From Lucinisca nassula (taxonomy: Eukaryota; Mollusca; Bivalvia; Lucinida; Lucinidae), in NCBI GenBank assembly GCA_963580285.1, contig OY757011.1, positions 100,284,316 to 100,348,315 of the forward strand: a stretch of DNA of 64,000 bases. The letters run 5' to 3'. Position 1 is the stretch's first letter. Each line of letters starts with the position of its first letter. The position numbers and the translations under genes are program-made. The notes below the pieces were generated by a model. The model was not told the origin of the DNA, made no database searches, and saw only the letters and a list, made by a program, of their open reading frames with translations. Shown piece by piece: positions 46,301-56,619 of this stretch.

Positions 46301-48575
46301 ATTTGGATACACAGAAGTGTTACAGTAAAAACCAACAACGAACAACATAAAACAAATGAAACCGTATCGAAAATACGGTCTTGGGGCCGCCAGTAATAAT
46401 TACCGGTGTGTGTAAACCGGTTTTACCGGGGGATTAAGGCGGTTCTTTCTTCTGTCGTGGTTTATGTTTGCTGTGGCTTGTCTTTGAGTGTGTGTGTGTG
46501 TGTGTGTGTATCGCTTATATTATTTTGTTTTGGATAGCAAAATGGCCAATTTGTGGGAAAGTAGCTGTCTTTTTGACTTTCCGCTAGTGATGTTTCCAGG
46601 GGTCTAGTTGTTTCATGTTTGTGTTTCTTTTCCGCTGGTGTCTCTGATTGGAGCTGTGGGTTAATTGTATCGATTCCTGACCATTGTCTTCACTTCTATT
46701 TAACGGTGTCCAAACCTTCACTCTCATCATCCAACGCGGTTTACACAAGATGGCTGTTGGGCTCACATAGAGTTTGCCGAGCTCATCTATGTGTCATCAC
46801 ATCAACGAAAAGGATGGGGTATTTAAAACGCACGTCGAGACACTTGCAGATCCCTGGGGCATCAGTAAAATCTCAGGACACTGGAGCAAAACAGCACCAG
46901 TTGAACGCCGGTGGGCCAAGCAAAATATAAACCTCCTGTCCCAACCTACCAAATACAGTAAAATTCAGCTATTAAGACCACCTAAAATTAAGACTTATTC
47001 TGATATAAAAAGCTTATTTAGTAGGCTGCTGTTATTCTTTCTTTGTGTTTTTGCATACAGTTTCCTCTGGTAAGAGACCACCTTTGGGGCTGAGACCACC
47101 TTTGGGGCTGTTCAAAAGTGGTCTTAAAGACAATTTTTAAACAGTCCCAAAGGTGGTCTTATTATAGTAACTTTAATGTATTCAGCTTTTATTGGAGCTA
47201 TCATAGAGTCTGAACCCCGAAGCACCGGTGTGCAATTAAAAAAGGATAGCTAAGTTTTTAACCGTGATTGGATTAACCATTAAGCATTCCTACTGTCGCA
47301 TGATATATACATTAAAGTCCAAAAGTTTATAAAGTATAGCGGTTTTCTTAAATTGAGAAGAAAATCCTGTTTTCCCTACGATTTCCCGAAATTTATATAC
47401 TAAGTAGAAGTAAAACAAAGATCAGGAATTGATACAATTAACTTACTCCACCCATAAAAGACACTAAAGGGAAAGAAATACAAACATTAAGCGACCAGAC
47501 CATAATGGAAACCTAAACAAAGGAAGGCCATAAGGACAGTTACTTTCCCACAAAATGGCCATATGGCCATCCAAAATTAAAAGACACACAAGTGATACAC
47601 ACAGTAAGTAACAAACAACAACATAAATAAATCGCCACAGAAGAGCCGCCTTGGAACGGTCAGTGGAAGATTTCCACTTGGGGGCTTAAATCGATTTTAC
47701 GTGGCCACAATCCTCGCCCTTACTTCCGTCGCGATTTAGACAAATAATTTGTTCAGTCCGCATGAAGGCCTCCTAACTCATCAGTGCAACATCTCCGTGA
47801 ACACAAAAATCAAAGAACCACAGAGGTGAGACAACGGTGAGGACTCGACAGCAAGAAACCACTGAAATGCTGGAGCAAAAGAAAACCAACAGTTAGACTT
47901 CGATGAGCCAGACCAGAGGCAGAGCATCAGGCACCAAGTCGCCATAAAACTCAGATTCCGTCAAGCCGCGTTGCTAAAGAGACCTTAATTCGGTACTATA
48001 TTTAGAAATCAATTCAGAGTCTGCGATAAAATTTAGAAAACAAGTCTTTCCGCAGAACATGATATCAATCCTGTCCAGGAAAGTGAAGGTAACTCACCGG
48101 CTCGACATGACCTTGGCTGTTGATTGGGCAGTAAAACCACAACACATAGTAAACACAGCTCAAAAAGTTTGCCGCGTTGGGCAAAAAGTATTATTTGCAA
48201 AACAACTGAAAAAGTGCATTGAAATGGGGCTAACTGTTTTGAAAAAATGTCGTCTGTTGAGGTAAATCGTCGTTTATCCGTCGCTAATTCCATTTTATAG
48301 CTCCGCGGGCGCGTTGCCTTAAAACGAAATTTCTGACCGTAAAATGACCAAATTACCTCAAATACAGTTATCCCCTAAAACATGTTCTCCTAAATCAGGT
48401 TTCGGAGAGGTAGTAGGATTCATTGAGTGAGTGAGAAAGGCTTCGCGTGTGCCTTGTTCGCTGCACATTCCAACTCTGTCGGCATACGCGGTTCACCAAT
48501 TGTGTATAGCAGAAAAATACCTTGTTGGTACCAAGTGTCTCCGACTTTACAGACATATGGCCCTCCGCTGTCTCC
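43207..48575 (-). CDS. Trypsin-family serine protease, C-terminal two exons
   Basis: Exon 48521-48575 begins after ttattttcag and encodes [18 protein letters not shown], containing the catalytic Ser motif GDSGGP of S1 peptidases. After a 5.2-kb intron, exon 43207-43340 begins after atatttgcag. It encodes [20 protein letters not shown] and then [12 protein letters not shown] with a short tail, which is the canonical S1 C-terminus (SWG substrate-pocket strand, C-x-P-x-x-PGIYT, terminal helix). Phases match (one base plus two). Exons with the catalytic His and Asp were not found in the window. S1 proteases are usually secreted and serve digestion or defence cascades; which applies is not visible. 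The intron contains a sense-oriented non-LTR RT copy and other repeats. Confidence 0.87.
43853..44462. mobile_element. Inverted-repeat element
   Basis: ccgtgagctgcgaaaaccca and atttccgacagtatatcg at the left are matched in reverse by cgatatactgtcggaaat and cagctcacgg at the right. The interior includes a fragment of a dispersed repeat. Confidence 0.5.
44648..45900 (-). pseudogene. Non-LTR retrotransposon reverse transcriptase, 5'-truncated copy
   Basis: A long open minus frame (376 codons from the first ATG, extending in frame upstream through [15 protein letters not shown] to about 45900) shows the RT core in order: [11 protein letters not shown] (motif A), [11 protein letters not shown] (motif B) and RLFADD (catalytic FADD). 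C-terminal segments [14 protein letters not shown] and [13 protein letters not shown] are typical of jockey/CR1-like elements. No endonuclease domain is visible upstream, where the sequence becomes unrelated. The open frame means this copy is young although truncated. It lies in the same orientation inside the serine protease intron. Confidence 0.88.
46954..47180. mobile_element. Tc1/mariner- or pogo-type MITE
   Basis: Left tacagtaaaattcagc with attaagaccacc and right ggtggtcttattatag with ctttaatgta are inverted over about 30 bases and bounded by TA. The centre holds another aagaccacctttgggg foldback. Confidence 0.55.
47404..47950. repeat. Dispersed repeat R, most complete copy
   Basis: From aaagatcaggaattgataca through gacagttactttcccacaaa, ttggaacggtcagtg, atttagacaaataatttgtt to cagagcatcaggcaccaa. 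No TIR, tRNA head or protein was seen. Reference copy for the fragments below. Confidence 0.6.
48521..48575 (-). CDS. Serine protease catalytic-serine exon
   Basis: 55-nt exon with acceptor ag at 48576-48577 and donor gt at 48519-48520 (minus strand). It encodes [18 protein letters not shown] plus one base that completes Gly with the next exon. Read-through of the donor leads into a non-homologous ORF and is intronic. Confidence 0.85.
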
Positions 48576-48654
48576 CTGAAAATAACATTTGAATGAAAGG
48601 ATAAAACAAATGACAAACTTGCAAACTTGTTTTTCGACGATTATTATATCGGAG

Positions 48655-48844
48655 TGGCTATTTGCAGTCAACTGCAAATAGCCAAAAAACGTTGAAATGG
48701 CTATTTGCAGTCAACTGCAAATAGCCAGAAAACGTTAAAATGGCTATTTGCAGTCATCTGCAGGTAGCCAAAAACCGTTAAAATGGCTATTTGCAGTCAA
48801 CTGCAAATAGCCAGAAAACGTTAAAATGGCTATTTGCAGTCATT
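48655..48844. repeat. 43-bp tandem array of a near-perfect palindrome
   Basis: Starts at 48655, 48698, 48741, 48784 and 48827 (partial). Each unit is a 30-base palindrome (tggctatttgcag / ctgcaaatagcca arms) plus a 13-base spacer with aacgtt. Confidence 0.9.
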
Positions 48845-48969
48845 CTATTAGCGTTTGAAAGGCCACCTAGAGATGTTCAAAATATTTTAAAATGGAACGG
48901 GCCTCTGCGGCCTAGTAGTTAATTAGAGCTCTGATTCTTAATCATTAAGTCTCTCACAGTTATGGTTAT

Positions 48970-49155
48970 GTTTGTTTGATTTGATGTTTTACGTGCTCTG
49001 CAACACTATTTAGGACATTTTAGAGACCTTACTTCCATTTGGTCTTAGTAGTCTTAGTTCTTCTAAACGTTTTACCAGTACCCATGTGCAGGCAGTTTCT
49101 GCTCTGGATGGAAGCATCGTGCAGCCAATCTATTTCTCCAAGCCGCGATGGCCGG
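48970..49155 (-). mobile_element. Diverged SINE C-like copy
   Basis: Minus copy (+ strand gtttgtttgatttgatgttt to ccgcgatggccgggg), older than the + copy starting 43 bases downstream. The two face each other and could form a foldback. Confidence 0.5.
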
Positions 49156-49197
49156 GGACTAAAACTATATTTTGTGTGAATATATGACACCTGTAGT

Positions 49198-49502
49198 AAG
49201 CCCCGCCCATAGGGGCTTGAAGAAATATATGGGCTGCATGATGCTTCCACGCAGAGCTGATTCTGGCCCGCACACTAGTACTAGTAAACCGTTTAGAGGA
49301 TTTAAGCCTGTCCAGGAACCGCGGTGCGAGGCGGACCGTCCATGCTAATAAACCCTATTGGTTTCATTGGGCGACAGGGCTTGAGATGTCATTTCATCTC
49401 AATGTCGGGTAAAAGTCCCACAAAATTGGAAGCAACGTCTCCAAAATGACCTTTACAGTGTTGTCGGGGACGTTAAACCTCAAATCAAACAAAAACAAAC
49501 AA
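49198..49502 (+). mobile_element. SINE C with target duplication
   Basis: Starts gccccgcccataggggcttg and ends GGGGACGTTAAACCTCAAAT with (CAAA)n. Duplication ATGACACCTGTAGT at 49184-49197 and 49503-49516. No clear tRNA head is visible. The last 40 bases match the end of SINE B. Confidence 0.8.
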
Positions 49503-51070
49503 ATGACACCTGTAGTTTTAAATCACATATTGTTTCCATTTTTGTTTCACTGTTTAGCAATGTCCTATGCTTATTTAAATGAAATATCTAATTTGTAAAG
49601 CCCATAAGAGGTTGGTGGGGAGTGGGGGCAGGGGGGGGGGGGTGAGGCAAAGGTGACGTGTGTCTTGCGTCACTTGGGCTTCCATCTGATATTGGCTTAC
49701 AGTTGGTTAAGATAATGGTAGAGAGGGGATGATGTTATTTCTTCTTATGATGTTATTTCTTCTATTTCTACACTTCCATTCGTTTTCCTCTTACTCCTCC
49801 ATCTCTCATTTTCATCTCTGCTATCTCTTCTATTTCTTTCCTCCCTTTCTTAGGCACAGGACACAAAATTACTCACTGAATGAGACCGTCCAATGCATAT
49901 AAGCCTTTTGGTTTCATTTCATCCAAATGTCGCCGGGTAAAAGTCCCACAAAGTTGGAAGCAAGGCCTCCAAAATGACCTAAATGGTGTTGACGGGGACG
50001 TTAAACCTCAATTCAAACAAACAAATGATCCGCCCCCGCCCATTGGGGCCAGGAGAAATAGAATGCGCTGCATGGTGTACACCAGCCACTCAATGTGCCG
50101 GTAACGCCCAAGGTTACGTCGTTGCTACGTAGTGACAAACACTCATTATAAAATGAACGGGCGCGGTGTGGTATTTAACCATTATCATGCTGGACAAGTC
50201 AACTCTACGTTTGCAAACAATATATATTCAGATCAGGAAGCCATCTGATCAGGATCTACAGTGTTTGTCATGAAGAAGTGAACTGAATAAATACAGTAAA
50301 TGGAGTAATGGTATTTTTTGATATTCTGCAATGGGCCTGGCTAAAATAATTGTAATTGTTGTGGTATTTAACACGTATAATGCTTTTTAAAACAAACGCT
50401 TCCTTTGCAAACAATGTCGATTCAGATCAGGAAGTCATCTGATCAGGATCCGCAGTGTTTATTATGAATTTGTGAATAGAATGCAGAAATTCATTTGTTT
50501 TTTTTTAAATAATGTATGGGCTGCATATACTGAGTAATATCAATTTTCACGGAAAATTTAAAGCCTTTGTTTTAATTTGTAGGGGCAATATTCACTCGTT
50601 GTGTCATTATTATATTTTCCTCCACTATTTTAACCCCTTAAGATGCCAATCACAACAATTGTCACCTGAGTTGTTGTGTGCTGATGACATTAAAAAGTCA
50701 TTGTTGAAAACAGTGTGGATCCAGATCAAACTACTGGGAACAATCTGATCGGAGTCCACACTGTTGGCATGTATGCCTTAATATTTTTTTAGACTGCAAA
50801 AATGTGAAATAGATGAGATACGCAGACGACATTTTCAGATGAAGTTTTTCTTAGCACCCCAAGGGTTGAATTAATAAATGTCATCAATAGGATTATAATA
50901 TATGTCAATATGATTACAATAGATATGCGGTCAACATTACAGCCCCCGGGGGGTCTCCACACGCCTTTATACAAACACGATTGTATAATGAACCACGCCA
51001 TGAGAAAAACTGTCTTTGCGAAGATCTGCTCAGATGCCGTGTACTGATTATGCATAAAGAGTTCCCTATT
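49500..51070. other. Interval of small hairpins, no gene
   Basis: Besides the SINE C tail at 49.88 kb, three short foldbacks with tgtttg and gatcagg...cctgatc lie at about 50205-50265, 50400-50460 and 50700-50765, related to the hairpins at 9470-9560 and 26500-26600. Confidence 0.5.
49881..50027 (+). mobile_element. SINE C, tail part
   Basis: gagaccgtccaatgcatata through gacggggacgttaaacctca and attcaaacaaac. It shares its left boundary words with 19.37 kb. Confidence 0.62.
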
Positions 51071-51071
51071 T

Positions 51072-51320
51072 TCCTATGTGACCCATATTAAAGAACCACC
51101 GAAAGAATTTGAATTTTGACATGCACGTTTATATCACACATATTGTGAAACTTTTACCACCAAAAAGTGGAAGTTTTCAGATACTAAATTTTGATATCTT
51201 TCGTACTCCTGCTCAAAACATAAAATTGTAGGAACTCGTTAGAACCGCCTCGGCGAGGCGGCTCTAATAAGGACCCACAATATATGTTTTGACTAGAAGT
51301 AAGAAAAATAATATATCAAT
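51072..51320. mobile_element. Palindromic MITE, partial
   Basis: Core gttagaaccgcctcggcgag and arms. The outer ends are decayed. Confidence 0.55.
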
Positions 51321-51399
51321 ACAAACTGGAAGAAAAAGAAACAAATTACACTGAAAGAAAATATATTTTGCTACTGTAGGGGCTTATACGATAACGAAA

Positions 51400-51890
51400 T
51401 GATACAGTGTTGCCAGTGCCCCTTGGGTCAAAATTGGCTACGCCCATGGGCCTAGTAACTATCATAGACTTAAAATGAAAAAAAAAAAATGAAAAAAAAA
51501 AAATAAATAAAAAATCTTCTTCCCTGAAACCATAATGCCCAGAGCTTAGGTATTTAGCATGTAGAAACGTCGACTAGTCGCCTACATGAATCCTGCCAAT
51601 CATGCCCCTGGGATCCAAATTGGCAAAATCCTGTGGCCCCTTAACTCCAATAAACTTAAAATGGAAAAAGCTTAACATCTTCTTCTCTGAAACCATGAAG
51701 TACAGACCTTAGATATTTAGTATATAGCAACATAAAATGGTCGCCTACATAAATCCTGCCAAACATGCCCTTTGGGACAAAATTGGCCACGCCCCAGGGC
51801 TCATTAACTCCTATTGACTTATACTGGAAATAAGTTCAAACATCATCTTCGCGGAAACCTTATGACCGAGAGCTTAGATTTTTAGCTCAC
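51400..51890. repeat. Tandem repeat related to the 2.2-kb array
   Basis: Three units of about 160 bp with aaaatcttcttccctgaaac and tatttagcatgtagaaac, a diverged relative of the 168-bp units. Its own 5' terminus is not seen. Confidence 0.55.
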
Positions 51891-51892
51891 CT

Positions 51893-52400
51893 GATCGAAG
51901 GTCATGGTGAGCTTTTGTGACTGTGAGATGTCCCGGCGTCATCCGTCGTCTGTAAACGTATAGGCCACAGGTTTAGTCCAGTCATGATCAGAATGATTAT
52001 CATGACAATATCTCGGTAGGATTTCAATATGGGTCATGTCGGGTCAAAAAGTAGGTCAAAACGTCAAATAATAGAAAAACCCTATTTACAGTCTAGAGGC
52101 CACAATTTGAGTCCAATCCTCATCAAACGTGCTCAGAATGATCATCTCGACAAAACCTACGTCAAGTTCGAGAATGGGTTATGTCAGGCCAAAAGTAGGT
52201 TAACACTCTAGAGGCCACAATTTTGGTCCAATCATCATCAGTCTTGCTAAGAATGATCATCTTGACAATATATAGGTCAATTTCGAATATGGGTCATGTG
52301 GGGTCAAAAAGTAGGTCAGTAGGTAAAATAATTGAAAAACCTTGTTAGCACTCTAGAGGCCACAGATTTTGGTCCAATCATCATCAAACTTGCTCAGAAT
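51893..52400 (+). mobile_element. Helentron-like element, 5' part with repeats
   Basis: Begins tagctcacctgatcgaaggt and atggtgagct, followed by three degenerate units with ctctagaggccacaattt and gatcatcttgac. It ends without the 3' hairpin, where an unrelated array starts. Confidence 0.5.
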
Positions 52401-52433
52401 TGTAAAACCTTGGTCAGGAGGGGTATTTTATGA

Positions 52434-53115
52434 ATAGAGTGGTACCGTTTACAATGGGCCACCCCTTGTCAACATTGTTAGTTAGACGGAGTCTGTTCAT
52501 CTCCGTCTGGTGCACTAGGACCTGACCCTCAATGTCCACAAGGTGCCCTGATAGTGACATACAGGCCAGCTCTTTATCGTCAAAGGGTTCCACACCCCAA
52601 ACCCCACTCACCCCCCCCCACACACACACACACACACACACCATGCGTCATTGTTAGTAAGACTGAGCCCGTTCATCTCTGTCTGGTGAAGTAGGACCTG
52701 ACCCTCAATGTCACAAGGTGCCCAGATAGTGACATACAACTCTGTATTGTCAAAGGGATCGCCCCCCCCCCCCGCCTACACAGACACCATGGGTCATTGT
52801 TAGTTAGACTGAGCCCGCTCATCTCCGTCTGGTGCACTAGGACCTGACCCTCAATGTCTACAAGTCAGCTCTGTACTGCCAAAATGATCCACCCCCACCA
52901 CTCCCACCCCCCACACACCAAGAGTCATTGTTTGTTAGACTGAGGCTGTTACTAGGACCTGACCCTCAATGTGTCCACAAGATATCCAGATAGTGACCTA
53001 CAAAGTCAGCACTGTATCGTCAAAGGGATCCACCCCCAACCCCCTTTACCCTTCACCATGACGCCTTTGTAGTTAGACTGAGCCTGTTCATCTCCGTCTG
53101 GTGCACTAGGACCTG
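52434..53115. repeat. Tandem array carrying the LTR element
   Basis: Four to five units of roughly 130-175 bp with catctccgtctggtgcacta and aggacctgaccctcaatgtc, separated by C-rich and (CA)n spacers. It continues at 57475-57690 after the LTR element. Confidence 0.75.
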
Positions 53116-53973
53116 TGTAACGTAGCCTGTTAGAGCTGTGATCGTATAGTTTTATGCGTTGTGTTCCACAGACAGACAGACAAACGACTATCACAAGTTA
53201 CTATTTTATTGAGCAAGTTACTTCATGCAGAAAACTATGTTTCTACTGCATGAGAACTGTACAGCAGCAAGACTGCACAGAACAAAAGCAAGAGTCGTAA
53301 TGATCCAAAATTCAAAAACATAATACACACTACACTGAGAGACTGAGATAGGGGGTTTATATATGTTTCAGGACATTCCAGCAGAATTCCATTCACAGGC
53401 TCTTTCCAGACAGTTAGTCTAGGGCTACACCTGGTCGGTCTGAAAAGACACCTGTGTTTACGATTTTCATACCAAAACTGCATCATGCTATGGTTTCTTG
53501 TCCATCATACCCATTTAGCTATAAATTAAATGAAAAATATTTAATAATAATGTGGCACTTTTCTGTCAAAATCAGTTATACATTTCAAACCATGTTTTAT
53601 AACAAATTCCTACATGTAGCGATCACATGAGGTTTGTACTTATTATTTACATAGTTTATACTGACTTGCTTTTGTGCCAATACAACATCCCACTTATACA
53701 TGCATTTTATACTGCATATTATAGACCAGTTTCAACTGTTAAAATTTTACCAATATTCTCCGTCATTATTAAAGAAGCTTATAACGGTTTTCTGTTCATA
53801 TAAAATTACTGCCCTATAAACATATTAAGACCATAGCATGATCATAATGCAGTGTAGACCCCGCTGGTCATGTCCCCACTTGACAAGTGTGGACCCTGAT
53901 CAGACTGCACAATATCTGCACTTCACAATTGTAGACCCAGATCAGAGTGTGCGAACAGCCACTATGTTATACA
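53116..53973 (-). repeat. 3' LTR
   Basis: In element orientation it starts TGTATAAC next to the purine tract and ends GTTACA. An AATAAA is present at about 53205-53210 (minus), as expected in an LTR R region. It contains an 83-codon minus ORF (53235-53486) that is identical in the other LTR. Confidence 0.85.
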
Positions 53974-53986
53974 CCTCCCCATCTTT
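53974..53986 (-). other. Polypurine tract of the LTR element
   Basis: The minus strand reads AAAGATGGGGAGG immediately before the 3' LTR, the position and composition expected for the plus-strand primer. Confidence 0.65.
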
Positions 53987-54171
53987 AGAGAATCAATCAA
54001 TGTCAATTGATTTATTCTCTCAGACCTCTCGTTAATAACATATATGCAAATTTTATGTACAACATATTTCATGCACAATTAAATAATGTAGATTATTCAT
54101 ATAAGACAATTAAAGCAATATAGCTTGAGTCTTTGTTTTCTTCATAGTGACCCGGAAACTATAACATCCAC

Positions 54172-54272
54172 CCAATGGTAATCAGGATTCCAACCAATGG
54201 TGACCAGGATATGTACAAACAATGGTGACCAGGATTATAATTACATAGACAATGGTGACCAGGATTATACAA
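54172..54272. repeat. Short tandem repeat inside the LTR element
   Basis: Four imperfect copies of a unit containing AATGGTGACCAGGATT, the first reading aatggtaatcaggatt. Confidence 0.6.
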
Positions 54273-54448
54273 CATTTTCGTTTTAACTATAAAATCATTG
54301 AAGTTTGATAAGAGATCAACCCATTCAGTGATCAGTTTACCTGAACACTCAATCTGATGAATATCTTATCGAAGCTGAAACTAATCAATCATTGTTCAGT
54401 ACATGGTCACATAGTCAATAAAGTTACAGTTCACTATTTTTATTTTCA

Positions 54449-54718
54449 CTAAAGAATAAGGCAGTCAATATCTCCCTCCATTCGCTGTCGTTGGATCTGT
54501 CTAACAGTAGGCTGTCCTGGCAAAACCACTAACGGCGTCTGGTGCGACATCTTGGCTATCACTTCCCTGTCCCGGTAAACATTTTTATTGTGTTTGTTGA
54601 CCACCAGCAACACAGGCTGTGGATCTTCTTCTTTATAGTACTCCCTCATGATGGAGCAGTCATCGAGTATCTGGAACACCAGAGGAATAAAACCACTGTG
54701 TGTGCATTCGTCACACAA
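54449..54718 (-). CDS. Small ORF of unknown function near the 3' LTR
   Basis: 89 codons ending in a stop about 480 bases before the 3' LTR. It has an internal acceptor-like tract (ctctggtgttccag), so the frame may really start as an exon after it. The protein is charged, with a CDEC motif near the start and a conserved-looking segment around VLPGQPTVRQIQ. No family recognised. It is the last ORF of the element and could be a spliced accessory gene or a captured host exon. Confidence 0.35.
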   Translation of the reverse strand: MCDECTHSGFIPLVFQILDDCSIMREYYKEEDPQPVLLVVNKHNKNVYRDREVIAKMSHQTPLVVLPGQPTVRQIQRQRMEGDIDCLIL

Positions 54719-54950
54719 TATAATGTCAACCTTAAAAAGTTCATATAAAAATGTATAATCTTCACCTATGCACCACTTAAGGTGAAATACACAGGACTTT
54801 AATTAATTAATTCATTAATCAATAAAGTTCATAAAATAAATAAAATCTTCACCTCTGCACCACTTAAGGTGAAATGCAGTGGACTTTAATAATAACATTA
54901 TTATTAAGCACATTTTCATTACACAGCATTATAAGGCTCCAGGAACGTTT

Positions 54951-55463
54951 TTACTTCATCTCTGTTCCAACCTTAGGCCATGCTAATACCGCATCTGTCT
55001 GTCCAAGGAATGTTTGATCCTTGTAAGTGGTAATGCCACCTCCACTATTATGTGGTACAGACTCTTCATCGACATCTTTAGTCGGTAACTTCAATACTGT
55101 TACTGCAGTTTCATGCTCGTCAATTGTTCTTTTCAAACAAAATGAATGGTATGATTTCAGCCTTAATTTAACTATGTACATGACAATAACCAAACCTTTA
55201 GCAGCAAACAAAATTATCAGGACAACATTAGTAAATGTCCAAAACGTTCTACGATCTATCTTGACTGTATCTAAATGACCAATCTCGTGAATAAAAGTCT
55301 GCATAGGAATTTCTTTCAATTGTAAAAGATGTGAAGGGATCTCTACTTTAGAAACATTTTCAAAAATATGTAAGGCATTAGAACCATTAATGAGCCATGA
55401 AACACCGACTATACAATATATCGATATATTCTGAAAGAATATAAAGTAACATTTAGTATACAA
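54951..55463 (-). CDS. Membrane-anchored ORF inside the LTR element (possible env remnant)
   Basis: The open frame of 170 codons is preceded by a good splice acceptor (ttatattctttcag, ending at about 55431). About 1.1 kb upstream on the minus strand a short leader ATG (56568-56570) is followed after eight codons by a GTAGGC donor, and the phases agree. The mature part would have an N-terminal hydrophobic stretch, a roughly 60-residue loop, one strong transmembrane helix in the middle, and a polar tail of about 70 residues. This layout, in the position where env sits, suggests an envelope-type protein that has lost its centre. No match to a named env family was established; it could be an unrelated membrane protein. 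Confidence 0.45.
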   Translation of the reverse strand: MYTKCYFIFFQNISIYCIVGVSWLINGSNALHIFENVSKVEIPSHLLQLKEIPMQTFIHEIGHLDTVKIDRRTFWTFTNVVLIILFAAKGLVIVMYIVKLRLKSYHSFCLKRTIDEHETAVTVLKLPTKDVDEESVPHNSGGGITTYKDQTFLGQTDAVLAWPKVGTEMK

Positions 55464-56546
55464 CAGTTCAGTACACTAAATTCATCAACATGTATTTACA
55501 CTTTATACACAGTGATATCTCTACCATGAGGTTAATCTAATTAATCAAAATATACCCCAATGAGACACACCGAAGTAATTCACCATTACTTCAAGTCATA
55601 CATATAAGGAGGTTTGTCTACGACATATTTACCTCAACTTATACATATACAAGTAAAAGTTTAAACATTCCAGGGATTTACCTGAAGAATGCTACTCATA
55701 TCAGAGTATCCCAAATCTATATGCCAAACCATTATTCATTCTCGAAAGTCGGTAAACAAAATCATGTTGATCTATTCTAAATAGGAACAGCCTTCATGAG
55801 TCCTGTTATAAGGAATACACCATTAAAACACAAAGTTCGGTATACCAAGGTCTACCTTTGCTCAAAGCTCAAATCCCTATTTAGAGATACCACAACATAT
55901 AGTTTCGCAATATTGCTTACTCTTTAACACTAAAGAGTAGCCCAAACATATAATGCCAACTCGTAATCATAATCATAGTCGCTAAGCGAACAATATAACA
56001 CTTCAAACACCATCCTTAGAAGTCTAACGTTATTTCACTGACCTGAGAAGCTGCCATACATTTTGACCCTTCTCCGTCCTGAACAGACTGACCTCAACAA
56101 GAATGCTCAAGTGTTACAAAAGTCATAAAATCCGACGTTGACCATTACCTGGTCAGAATAACTATAATGCTGTAATGTGTATCTGTTTAAATTAAATTAT
56201 AATTAAACCTATAAAATCACCCAGCAAAATCACACTTAAAACAAAACAGGAGATACAATAACTAACACTTAAATTTCTTCCGTGGCCTATTTCGTAGGTA
56301 TAAAATAGGCACATCATCATCATTTTTTATTTACTACTTAATGCACCATATCTTAAATAATTTTTCTTAACTAATTTCTTTATAAAAAATCTGTCATGAG
56401 ATAAAATAAAATACCTAACAAAACCCTAATAAAAATAGTGCCTTATCCTGACATAATAACTTACATTTTCTTTTGATCTACCATTCATCTTGTCATTAAA
56501 GAAAATGTAACTTGCATGCAACAAAAGAGTAACAATAGAAGCCTAC

Positions 56547-56570
56547 CTTCTCTGTTGTCTTCCTGTCCAT
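56547..56570 (-). other. Leader ATG with splice donor in the LTR element
   Basis: ATG followed by seven codons and a GTAGGC donor, 50 bases inside the element from the 5' LTR. A short spliced leader in this position resembles subgenomic splicing in LTR elements that express an extra gene. Inference only. Confidence 0.4.
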
Positions 56571-56595
56571 TTTCAATCCAGTTCAAGAATATCCT

Positions 56596-56608
56596 GGTCA
56601 CGGCACCA
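56596..56608 (-). other. Primer binding site of the LTR element
   Basis: On the minus strand, 11 bases after the 5' LTR, the sequence TGGTGCCGTGACC begins with TGG, complementary to a tRNA CCA end, as in LTR retroelements. The tRNA identity was not determined. Confidence 0.65.
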
Positions 56609-56619
56609 ATTAACAAGCC

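Noticed and set aside
46619..47073. ORFs of about 100 codons that look protein-like
   Set aside because: They start in repeat R and end in a MITE. The middle (46705-46930) could be a small relic of a mobile-element protein but I could not identify it.
48395..48677. Two overlapping ORFs at the protease exon
   Set aside because: Only the 55-nt GDSGGP exon is supported; the rest reads intron sequence past good splice signals.
48655..48844. CRISPR-like array
   Set aside because: The 13-base spacers are the same in every unit; it is an ordinary tandem repeat.
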